From positions 1 to 44,132 of IMG/VR virus record IMGVR_UViG_3300020202_000033: DNA of 44,132 nucleotides, one strand, 5' to 3'. Made by a program: the position numbers and the translations under genes. The stretch's first letter is position 1, and the number at the start of each line of letters is the position of its first letter. Below are positions 39,243-44,132 of the stretch, one piece after another. The notes under the pieces are model-generated. The model was not told where the DNA came from. It did no database searches and was given only the letters and a program-made list of their open reading frames with translations. The stretch comes from a virus.

Positions 39243-39356
39243 ACCGGCGCGCGCGGGCGCGCTGGCGGGCGTGGGCGCGCAGGCGCGGGCACGCGCGTCC
39301 GGGCGTGCGCAGGCCCGCGTGGGTGCGGGCGTGGGCGGGCGCGCATGCGCGCGCGA
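39243..39356. other. very GC-rich low-complexity tract in the gap 38896-39537
   Basis: About 110 bases made almost only of G and C with many GCGC and GGGCG units and alternating purine-pyrimidine runs, which can adopt unusual structures such as Z-DNA. Frames that cross it give only Arg/Ala/Gly-rich nonsense. The 640-base gap around it (38896-39537) holds two promoters, two palindromes, the small-RNA candidate and this tract, and no convincing gene. Confidence 0.5.
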
Positions 39357-39451
39357 GTACCACTACGGCGGCGCGCGGGACGGAAGGAACGCGCTTTTCC
39401 TGCTCTCCGCCGATTGCCAGTGCCGATCCGTTTCCCGCTACTGGCGGAGAC

Positions 39452-39476
39452 GGCGCGAGAGTGCTAGTCTTGCGCC
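39452..39476. promoter_or_regulatory. palindromic operator candidate 2 with extended -10
   Basis: GGCGCGAGA, spacer GTGCTAG, TCTTGCGCC: a 9-bp inverted repeat with one mismatch, matching the palindrome at 38917-38939. Its centre reads TGCTAGTCT on the plus strand, a plausible extended -10 promoter for the DUF932 gene 60 bases downstream. A repressor bound here would cover the promoter. The -35 region is poor. Confidence 0.5.
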
Positions 39477-39510
39477 ACGGTCGCGCGCACTCCGCGCGGG
39501 GCCGGCAGTC

Positions 39511-39530
39511 ACACACACACACACACAAGG
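39511..39530 (+). promoter_or_regulatory. (AC)8-AAGG leader of the DUF932 gene
   Basis: Eight AC units followed by AAGG, then CAACCCA and the ATG at 39538. The AAGG is the only ribosome-site candidate. The identical (AC)8AAGGCAA block precedes the gene at 40676. CA repeats near the start codon are known to raise translation in E. coli. The block is complementary to the tail of the candidate small RNA. Confidence 0.7.
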
Positions 39531-39537
39531 CAACCCA

Positions 39538-40557
39538 ATGGCTCACGAGATCACTTCTACGGACGGCATGGTACTGGCGGGCGCGCCCGCTTGGCACGGG
39601 CTCGGAACGGTCGTCGCGCAGGCGCCGTCCACGGTCGGCGCGCTTGAGATCGCGGGCCTCGGCTGGCACGTGGAGAAATGGCCGATCCGCGCGCACGGCG
39701 AAGGCGCCCGCGACGGGCTGGTCTTGGACGCAACGTCGCACGTTGCGACGGTCCGCTCCGACACTCGCACGGTTCTCGGCGTCGTCGGCGAGGACTACTC
39801 GCCGTTGCAGAATCGCGAGCTGGCCGAATTGATCGACTCACTCGCGGCGGAGGGCGCGATCCCGCGCGCGGAGTCGGCCGGCTCATTGCGCGGAGGTAGG
39901 AACGTGTTTTTCCTGATCCAAACGGCGAGTTTTGCCTTGTGCGGAGACGACGACGTTCAAGCGTTTACGCTGTTCGCCAATGCGCACGATGGCACGGCGT
40001 GTTTCCGCGCGTTCGGAACGTCGGTCCGCGTCTGCTGCAAGAACACGCTAAACGCGGCGCTTCGTGCGGGAGAGCGGAGCGGAGTCAAACTCCGCCATAC
40101 CGGCGACCTTTCGGCCCGCGTCCGCGCCGCCAAAGGCGCGCTTGGGATCCTCGGGAAGCGCGCGGCCGAGTTCCAAGAAGCGGCCCGCAGGCTCGCGGCG
40201 GCGCCGATCCGGCGCGAAGGGCTCGAATCGTTCTTCGCGGCCGTCTACCAGCGTGCCTACGGGCCGATCCCGGTCCGCCCGACGACGGCCGTGGAAGAAC
40301 GGGCGCGCGACAAGGCGGCCCGCATCATCGGCCAGTGGACGGCCAACATGGAGAGCCCGCGGCAAACGAGGTTCAACACGCGTGGCACGATGTGGGCTGC
40401 GCTGCAATCCGTGACGGATTGGGCAGACCACGCTCGCACGGTCCGTACGTCGTCGCTGGAGCGCGACGCGAAGGCGGCGCGAGTGCATTCCAATCTGTTC
40501 GGCTCGTCCGCGGAGTTCAAGGCGGACGCGCTCGAATTGGCACTAGTGGCGGTTTGA
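39538..40557 (+). CDS. DUF932 domain protein, 339 aa
   Basis: Typical DUF932 (phage/plasmid TIGR03299-like) features: an N-terminal APAWHGLGTVV, then VVGEDYSPLQNRELAELIDS, the central GGRNVFFLIQTASF, and RVCCKNTLNAALRAG. The biochemical role of the family is not established; members are frequent on plasmids and phages. ATG 39538 follows the (AC)8-AAGG leader; a longer frame upstream crosses low-complexity DNA and is rejected. A hairpin lies just after the gene. Confidence 0.9.
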   Translation: MAHEITSTDGMVLAGAPAWHGLGTVVAQAPSTVGALEIAGLGWHVEKWPIRAHGEGARDGLVLDATSHVATVRSDTRTVLGVVGEDYSPLQNRELAELIDSLAAEGAIPRAESAGSLRGGRNVFFLIQTASFALCGDDDVQAFTLFANAHDGTACFRAFGTSVRVCCKNTLNAALRAGERSGVKLRHTGDLSARVRAAKGALGILGKRAAEFQEAARRLAAAPIRREGLESFFAAVYQRAYGPIPVRPTTAVEERARDKAARIIGQWTANMESPRQTRFNTRGTMWAALQSVTDWADHARTVRTSSLERDAKAARVHSNLFGSSAEFKADALELALVAV

Positions 40558-40569
40558 CGCCGAAACGCG

Positions 40570-40591
40570 CGGGCCGCTACAGTGCGGCCCG
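40570..40591 (+). terminator. hairpin after the DUF932 gene, possible weak terminator
   Basis: CGGGCCGC (40570-40577), loop TACAGT, GCGGCCCG (40584-40591): a perfect 8-bp stem followed by TTGCG rather than a U-run. It may pause or partly stop transcription, or protect the upstream mRNA. The loop also reads as a -10 box 18 bases after TTGACG (40554-40559), so a promoter here is possible. Confidence 0.45.
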
Positions 40592-40648
40592 TTGCGTCTC
40601 CGGGTAGCTCCCGGGCTGAGGAGGCTAGGCACGGTCGCGCCGTGCGAG

Positions 40649-40668
40649 ACACACACACACACACAAGG
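40649..40668 (+). promoter_or_regulatory. (AC)8-AAGG leader of the 208-aa gene
   Basis: Same (AC)8AAGGCAA block as before the DUF932 gene, followed by AGCA and the ATG at 40676. A small hairpin (GCACGG-TCGCG-CCGTGC, 40630-40646) lies just before it. The block is conserved between two unrelated genes over 1 kb apart while the flanking DNA differs, so it is likely to be functional. Confidence 0.7.
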
Positions 40669-40675
40669 CAAAGCA

Positions 40676-41302
40676 ATGGGACAGTATTGGATGGTCGTCA
40701 ATCTGGATAAGCGCGAGTTTGTCTGTCCGCACAAACTCGGCGCGGGGCTGAAGCTTCGGGAACAACTCGCGGCGCATCCTGGAACGGGCGCCGCGCTTCT
40801 CATCCTCTGCGCGGCGCAACGCGAGAAGCGCGGCGGAGGAGACTTTTATCTACGTGAGAACTGGCACGGGCCGGAACGCAAGTTCCCGGAGCACAACACG
40901 ACGCCGGGCCCGATGCCGGACGGACTGAGCGCGGAAGGCGTGGCCGAGCCTTACCCGACGCTCGCGGCCCGCACGATCGGACGATGGGCGGGCGACCGTA
41001 TCGCGCTCGTCGGCGACTACGCGGAGGATGCGGACCTCGCGCCGGAGCACAACGCGAGCACGATCTACGAGAAGTGCTCGGAGGAGACGGAGATCGTCTG
41101 GTCCCGCAAGAAGGCGGGCGCGTTGTTCCAGGACGCGACCGGCGGTCCGCATCACGGCATGTACGCGCACTCGCGCGTCGTCCGCCCGGCGGAGTTCCGC
41201 GACGTGTCGGACGACGTTGCGGCCGTGATCGAGCACGAACTACACGGGCGCTTCGCGGGCGACGGCTGGCGCGAGTGGAAACAGGCGGAGCGTGCCTTGT
41301 GA
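40676..41302 (+). CDS. uncharacterised conserved protein (GQYWMVVNLDKRE family), 208 aa
   Basis: Starts GQYWMVVNLDKREFVCPHKL, the signature opening of a widely distributed uncharacterised family. It has LAARTIGRWAGDRIALVGDY in the middle, also conserved there, and NASTIYEKCSEE after it. No catalytic motif is known. ATG 40676 follows the second (AC)8 leader. The stop overlaps the next start (GTGA). First gene of a five-gene operon of small proteins. Confidence 0.8.
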   Translation: MGQYWMVVNLDKREFVCPHKLGAGLKLREQLAAHPGTGAALLILCAAQREKRGGGDFYLRENWHGPERKFPEHNTTPGPMPDGLSAEGVAEPYPTLAARTIGRWAGDRIALVGDYAEDADLAPEHNASTIYEKCSEETEIVWSRKKAGALFQDATGGPHHGMYAHSRVVRPAEFRDVSDDVAAVIEHELHGRFAGDGWREWKQAERAL

Positions 41303-41481
41303 GCGTCGCCATTGAGAATCACGGGACCGTCGCGCTCGTCCGCCCACTGGACGACGACGCGCGCGCTTGGCTGGACGAGCATACCGCCGGCACATGGTGG
41401 GCGGGCGCGCTCGTCGTCGAGCCGCGCTACGTGGACGATCTCTTGTCCGGCTTCTGCGCGGACGGAGGCACGGTGCGATGA
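41299..41481 (+). CDS. small conserved phage/plasmid protein, 60 aa
   Basis: GTG 41299 overlaps the upstream stop (GTGA). The sequence VAIENHGTVALVRPLDDDAR and AGALVVEPRYVDDLLSGFCA belongs to a common short family of phages and integrative elements with an EPRYV-x-DL-x-x-G motif. Function is unknown. Such proteins often lie in small accessory operons like this one. Confidence 0.75.
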   Translation: MSVAIENHGTVALVRPLDDDARAWLDEHTAGTWWAGALVVEPRYVDDLLSGFCADGGTVR

Positions 41482-41588
41482 GCGAACGAATCGAGCGCGC
41501 GATCTACTGGCTGCTACTGGCACTCTTCGCGACGGTCGCGACGGTGCTACAGTGGCGCGGAGTGCAACGGCGGAGGATGCGACGATGA
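41478..41588 (+). CDS. small membrane protein, 36 aa
   Basis: ATG 41478 overlaps the upstream stop (ATGA) and its own stop overlaps the next ATG. The product has one membrane helix (AIYWLLLALFATVATVLQW) and a strongly basic C-terminus (RRRMRR), predicting the C-terminus in the cytoplasm. The coupled overlaps on both sides support expression. Function unknown. Confidence 0.65.
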   Translation: MSERIERAIYWLLLALFATVATVLQWRGVQRRRMRR

Positions 41589-41821
41589 ACCGATGGCAAC
41601 GGATCGAATTTCAAGACTACTTGCGCGCTTGCACGGATGCGCAAGTGCTCGGCGTGCTCCACAAGGAACGCGAGGCGGACCGCGAGGAGTACGTAGAGCT
41701 GGCAGAGATCGAGTGCGAGCGTCGCGGGCTCGATCCGCGGCCCGGGCCGATCGAGTGTGCCCACTGCGGACAGGCCAACACCCGGACCGACGACTGCGGA
41801 TGCTGGGAACGTCCCCGATGA
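41585..41821 (+). CDS. zinc-ribbon protein, 78 aa
   Basis: The N-terminal 45 residues are helical and acidic (ACTDAQVLGVLHKEREADRE). The C-terminus is a zinc knuckle, CAHCGQANTRTDDCGCW. ATG 41585 overlaps the previous stop and its stop overlaps the next start. It may bind RNA, DNA or the neighbouring zinc protein. The family is not recognised. Confidence 0.7.
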   Translation: MNRWQRIEFQDYLRACTDAQVLGVLHKEREADREEYVELAEIECERRGLDPRPGPIECAHCGQANTRTDDCGCWERPR

Positions 41822-42126
41822 ACCCGTGCGTCCACTGTGGCGCCCCGTGCGAGGCACTGGGCGAGGATCACTGCGGCAAGTGCTACCGGCGGCTTGGAGT
41901 GCAACCTCACCCGATGGCCCGCGCAATGATCGCGGACGCATGCGAGGCAGATCGGCTCGGCTTGACGTCCGAAGCGGCGGAGGTTGCGGGCGAGCTGCGC
42001 ACGGCGCCCGCCGTCCCGCTGCGCAAGTGCGCCGGCTGCGGCGCGGCCGTGACGCCGGAAAGCTGGCATCGGCTAGCCTCCGGTTGGCTCCTATGCGGCG
42101 CATGCTACTGGAGCGGTCCGCGCTAG
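41818..42126 (+). CDS. double zinc-ribbon protein, 102 aa
   Basis: Two zinc ribbons: CVHCGAPCEALGEDHCGKC at residues 4-22 and CAGCGAAVTPESWHRL followed by CGAC near residues 70-95, joined by a helical linker. It is the last gene of the (AC)8-leader operon. Its domain order recalls nucleic-acid-binding adaptor proteins, but no specific function is known. Confidence 0.7.
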   Translation: MNPCVHCGAPCEALGEDHCGKCYRRLGVQPHPMARAMIADACEADRLGLTSEAAEVAGELRTAPAVPLRKCAGCGAAVTPESWHRLASGWLLCGACYWSGPR

Positions 42127-42147
42127 CTTCCGCTCGCGCCCTTCCAT

Positions 42148-42182
42148 GCGGCCCGGCTCTCCCGTGCGGAGTGTCGGGCCGC
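42148..42182 (+). terminator. hairpin after the plus-strand operon, possible terminator
   Basis: GCGGCCCG (42148-42155) pairs with CGGGCCGC (42175-42182) across a 19-base loop, 22 bases after the last gene of the operon. It lacks a U-run, so termination would be weak or Rho-dependent. Confidence 0.4.
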
Positions 42183-42384
42183 TGCGCTTGGATGCGCAAG
42201 GGCGCGCAGTGTGGAGCACGGGCCGGCAGTGGAAGGCAGAGGCTGGCAGAGCGTGGCAGAGGCGAGGACCGCCTAGGATCGCGCAGGACGCGTCCGAGTC
42301 GAGTTTGACCTGATACCCTCGGAACCCGTCCGGACGCAAGGCGCGCAAGCCTGCGCAGCGGAGGAGGCAACGGCGAAAGCGCAC

Positions 42385-42470
42385 AGGGTAGCAAAGGCAA
42401 GCGAGCGCGATGCTCGCGAGCTAGCTACCCTGCCGGGCCGCAGCGTGGCGCGGGATACGCTATCCCGCGC
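42385..42470. other. structured inverted repeats in the gap 42127-42891
   Basis: Two strong structures stand side by side. The first is AGGGTAGC (42385-42392) with GCTACCCT (42424-42431), enclosing an inner GCGAGC/GCTCGC hairpin. The second is the perfect 10-bp repeat GCGCGGGATA/TATCCCGCGC (42448-42470) with a 3-base loop. The 765-base gap holds no convincing gene. It may be a replication origin, an attachment site for integrase 2, or a structured RNA. Confidence 0.45.
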
Positions 42471-42545
42471 AAGTGCAGCCGTTGTAGGCACTTAGGACGA
42501 TCTGCCGACGTTGCCCTCATTCTCAACGCGGCCGCGCGCCCGCGC

Positions 42546-42573
42546 TTGAAGGTCGCGCGCGCGAGGCTAAGTC
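42546..42573 (+). promoter_or_regulatory. weak sigma70-like promoter candidate
   Basis: TTGAAG (42546-42551), 16-base spacer, TAAGTC (42568-42573). It would yield an RNA of about 230 nt ending at the strong terminator at 42755-42812, without a clear open frame. Weak evidence, but it would explain why a strong terminator lies there. Confidence 0.3.
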
Positions 42574-42754
42574 CAGATCGGCAAAGCACTTACGGCGATT
42601 GCCTCGCGCGCGCCCTTATCCGCGCGCACGCGTGTTCCTGATGCCCCGCCGGGGGGGATCGGACAAACCTTCACGTTGGTGCAGGCGCTCAGATTTTTCT
42701 GGCAAAACCTCCGGGGGCGCCCTGTAGTCCACTGCGCAACGGGAGATGTCCTGC

Positions 42755-42812
42755 CGGCCCGCCGTGGGAGCTTCGACTTGAGCCGGAGCGTTGACCACGG
42801 CGGGCCGCTTTT
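42755..42812 (+). terminator. strong intrinsic terminator upstream of the secreted-protein gene
   Basis: A perfect 13-bp stem: 42755-42767 (CGGCCCGCCGTGG) pairs with 42795-42807, loop of 27 bases, followed by CTTTTCTCC (T-run 42809-42812). It ends any plus-strand transcript coming from the gap or from the operon upstream and isolates the secreted-protein gene. Confidence 0.8.
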
Positions 42813-42817
42813 CTCCG

Positions 42818-42846
42818 TTGCGGCTCCGGTAGTCCAGGGGTAGCGT
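42818..42846 (+). promoter_or_regulatory. sigma70-like promoter of the secreted-protein gene
   Basis: TTGCGG (42818-42823), exactly 17 bases, TAGCGT (42841-42846). It begins six bases after the T-run of the preceding terminator. Transcription would start near 42853, giving a leader of about 40 nt that contains a GGGCCC-TC-GGGCCC repeat and a GGAGA ribosome site. Confidence 0.5.
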
Positions 42847-42891
42847 CGAAGACGTCCGGGCCCTCGGGCCCACTACCACGGAGAACGACAG

Positions 42892-43665
42892 ATGCTCAAG
42901 CTCCTGCTCCCCCTCGTCCTGGCCACCCTCGCCCTCCCCGCCTCTGCTCAAAACACCTGGACCATCGACTACGGCGATCCGGCTGGGACGGGCACGGCGA
43001 CGACGCACATCGAGGTCGCGTACTACGACGGCCAAGGCAAGCTCCAGAAGAAGACCATCGGAGCCGCGTGCAGCTTCAACCCGAGCTTCACGCCGGCCAT
43101 GAAGCGCGAGGCGATGCAGAGCGCGATCAGCGCGGCAGCGAACGACCCGGCGAACACGGTCGGTGGGCAGCCCCTGATCGACACGGCCGGACTCGGCGAC
43201 GTGATGAACGTGGCTCCGCACGGCGACAACCCGTCGCACTTCACGGAGGCCAAGGTCAAGAAGGTCTCGACGAGCGATCAGAAGACCGGCGAGACGGACT
43301 CCATCACGAAGCCGGCGGGCTCGGGCCCAGGGCTCGGAGCGGTCGGCGTGGACGGAAACGTGCGCGGCTTCGCGGCGGCGACGACCGGGATGCAGAGCAG
43401 GGACCCGCAGGCGCTGCACTGGCAATCGCACTTCTACGTGCAGACCAACATGGGGTCGATCGACGTGCCGCTGCACAACGGGATGAGCCGGCTCGCCCTG
43501 CTCGAAGAGGTCCGAGCGGGCATCGTCTCGCTGGGCGGCGTGGCATGGCTCGACACGGATCGCGAGGTCGTGCTCGTCCTGCTCGACGGGGCGCCGATGA
43601 AGAGCCTGGGCGCCGGCTCGACGGATGACCTCTGCGCGGCTACCGTGGACGTGCTGGCCCCGTAG
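42892..43665 (+). CDS. secreted protein with Sec signal peptide, 257 aa (moron)
   Basis: Residues 1-19 are a classical signal peptide (MLKLLLPLVLATLALPASA, cleavage before Gln20). The mature part is Gly/Thr/Asp-rich, with GTGTATTHIEVAYYDGQGKL near its start and HWQSHFYVQTNMGSIDVPLH plus a DTDREVVLVLLDG stretch near the end. No catalytic motif is recognised. It has its own promoter and is bounded by intrinsic terminators, the usual build of a moron expressed from a prophage. It could alter the host surface or environment. GGAGA precedes ATG 42892. Confidence 0.8.
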   Translation: MLKLLLPLVLATLALPASAQNTWTIDYGDPAGTGTATTHIEVAYYDGQGKLQKKTIGAACSFNPSFTPAMKREAMQSAISAAANDPANTVGGQPLIDTAGLGDVMNVAPHGDNPSHFTEAKVKKVSTSDQKTGETDSITKPAGSGPGLGAVGVDGNVRGFAAATTGMQSRDPQALHWQSHFYVQTNMGSIDVPLHNGMSRLALLEEVRAGIVSLGGVAWLDTDREVVLVLLDGAPMKSLGAGSTDDLCAATVDVLAP

Positions 43666-43695
43666 CGGGCCGGTCGTTCTTTCCTGCTTGCAGGC

Positions 43696-43739
43696 CCGCC
43701 CTCCCCACCATGCTTCGGGCTCTCAGGGGAGGGCGGTTT
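43696..43739 (+). terminator. intrinsic terminator after the secreted-protein gene
   Basis: A perfect 11-bp stem, CCGCCCTCCCC (43696-43706) with GGGGAGGGCGG (43726-43736), loop of 19 bases, then TTTC. It lies 30 bases after the stop codon and separates this gene from the zinc-finger gene at 43786. Confidence 0.8.
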
Positions 43740-43785
43740 CACATCTGGCCGAGCTGCGCGCCCATCGCGCGCGGGAGGAGGGACG

Positions 43786-44132
43786 GTGAGCGAGCGCGAC
43801 TGCCTCATTTGCGGCCGGCGATTCTCGTCGCTGATGGACCGCGACATTCACTCGCACCTGGAGCACGCGACCCTGGCCGGATCGACGATCGCCCCCGAGT
43901 CCCGAGCGGGCGCGCAGGCGGGAGCGGTCGAGAGAGCGCTGGACAAACTCCACGAGTTTGTCGAGCCGACGCCGCTGCGGGCGCGCGCGGCTCTCAAGCC
44001 CATGATCGCCGCCGCCCGCGCCGAGCACGCGGCGCTGCGGGGCGCCCTGGAGCAGATCATCGAGAACTACGACGCGCGCGTAGGGGTTCGTGGGCACCAT
44101 CTCGGATGCGACTGCGGCGGCACGCGAGACGG
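43786..44132 (+). CDS. C2H2 zinc-finger-like protein, 5' part (continues at base 44)
   Basis: GTG 43786 follows a very strong ribosome site (GGAGGAGGG). The N-terminus carries a C2H2-type finger, CLICGRRFSSLMDRDIHSHL then Glu-His (residues 6-27), nearly the same as the finger in the 75-aa protein at 2513. A helical Ala-rich region follows (AGAVERALDKLHEFVEP, then AALKPMIAAARAEHAALRG). The frame crosses the contig junction and ends at base 125, giving 142 aa. Probably nucleic-acid or protein binding; unproven. Confidence 0.8.
   Translation, partial: MSERDCLICGRRFSSLMDRDIHSHLEHATLAGSTIAPESRAGAQAGAVERALDKLHEFVEPTPLRARAALKPMIAAARAEHAALRGALEQIIENYDARVGVRGHHLGCDCGGTRD
44090..44132. repeat. 43-bp terminal direct repeat (right copy)
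   Basis: Identical to bases 1-43. Joining the two copies restores an intact open frame, so the true genome length is about 44,089 bases if this is an assembly overlap. Confidence 0.95.

Noticed and set aside
39271-39537. N-terminal extension of the DUF932 protein by 89 residues
   Set aside because: The extension translates the GC-rich tract and the CA repeat; family homology begins at ATG 39538.
38896-39537. CRISPR array or anti-CRISPR locus in the repeat-rich gap
   Set aside because: Repeats are short, tandem or palindromic and without regular spacers; no HTH or anti-CRISPR-like small gene is present.
42648-42734. 28-codon open frame starting at an ATG near 42648
   Set aside because: No ribosome site, no recognisable family and low-complexity basic composition; not reported as a gene.
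42823-42883. stem that would hide the ribosome site of the secreted-protein gene (CTCCGGTAGT with ACTACC-CA-CGGAG)
   Set aside because: The 5' strand of this stem lies upstream of the predicted transcription start near 42853, so it would not be in the mRNA.
1-44132. true T7-like terminal repeats from the 43-bp end identity
   Set aside because: T7-type repeats are much longer, and a gene reads through the join; the identity is best explained by circular assembly.

Overview
The window is a complete, circular, high-GC genome of a T7-like podovirus (Autographiviridae-like head, tail and replication genes) that is very probably temperate. The first and last 43 bases are identical and one zinc-finger gene runs across the junction in frame, so the contig closes on itself. 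There is no host chromosomal flank. The host is not identifiable; lipobox signals, a Sec-secreted protein and a tRNA-Arg(CCG)-type attachment sequence fit a high-GC bacterium, most likely a proteobacterium.

The T7-like backbone is read on the minus strand from about 33.6 kb down to 0.24 kb. In transcription order: coiled-coil protein, HD phosphohydrolase, single-subunit RNA polymerase, gp2.5-like SSB, small membrane protein, PD-(D/E)XK nuclease, primase-helicase, zinc-ribbon protein, family A DNA polymerase, LAGLIDADG protein, 5'-3' exonuclease, small basic protein, dATP/dGTP pyrophosphohydrolase-like protein, two small proteins, an odd tRNA, portal, scaffold, lipoprotein, capsid, an intrinsic terminator at the position of T7 T-phi, tail tube proteins A and B, internal virion proteins (gp13 to gp16 equivalents), a beta-rich structural protein, tail fibre, XhlA-like holin, three tandem paralogues, small terminase, large terminase, a lipoprotein metallopeptidase, an SPFH protein and two small proteins. 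Two plus-strand cassettes of small zinc-finger and coiled-coil genes are inserted around the large terminase gene (2.0-2.7 and 4.5-5.2 kb).

The non-T7 part is 33.6-44.1 kb. A tRNA-Arg(CCG) 3' half (candidate attP) flanked by GGGTACCC repeats lies at 33.65-33.89 kb. A plus-strand operon (33.9-35.9 kb) ends in a tyrosine recombinase. A convergent minus-strand operon (38.9-35.9 kb) starts with a second tyrosine recombinase, ends with an excisionase-like protein, and holds a gene interrupted by an in-frame TGA. Both operons appear to start from sigma70-like promoters placed so that their first mRNAs would be nearly leaderless. A plus-strand operon (39.5-42.1 kb) encodes a DUF932 protein, a 208-aa protein of an uncharacterised family and four small proteins. 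A secreted protein at 42.9-43.7 kb has its own promoter and terminators on both sides.

The most interesting new signal lies at 39.1-40.7 kb. The DUF932 gene and the 208-aa gene share an identical leader, (AC)8 followed by AAGGCAA. Upstream, on the opposite strand, sits a compact sRNA-like unit (TTGCCC-N17-TACTAT promoter, about 20 nt of 5' tail, GC hairpin, U-run) whose GU-rich tail is exactly complementary over 14 nt to both leaders, including their AAGG. Two matching palindromes, one at the second integrase promoter and one before the DUF932 gene, suggest a shared repressor. No endolysin and no CI-like repressor could be recognised.
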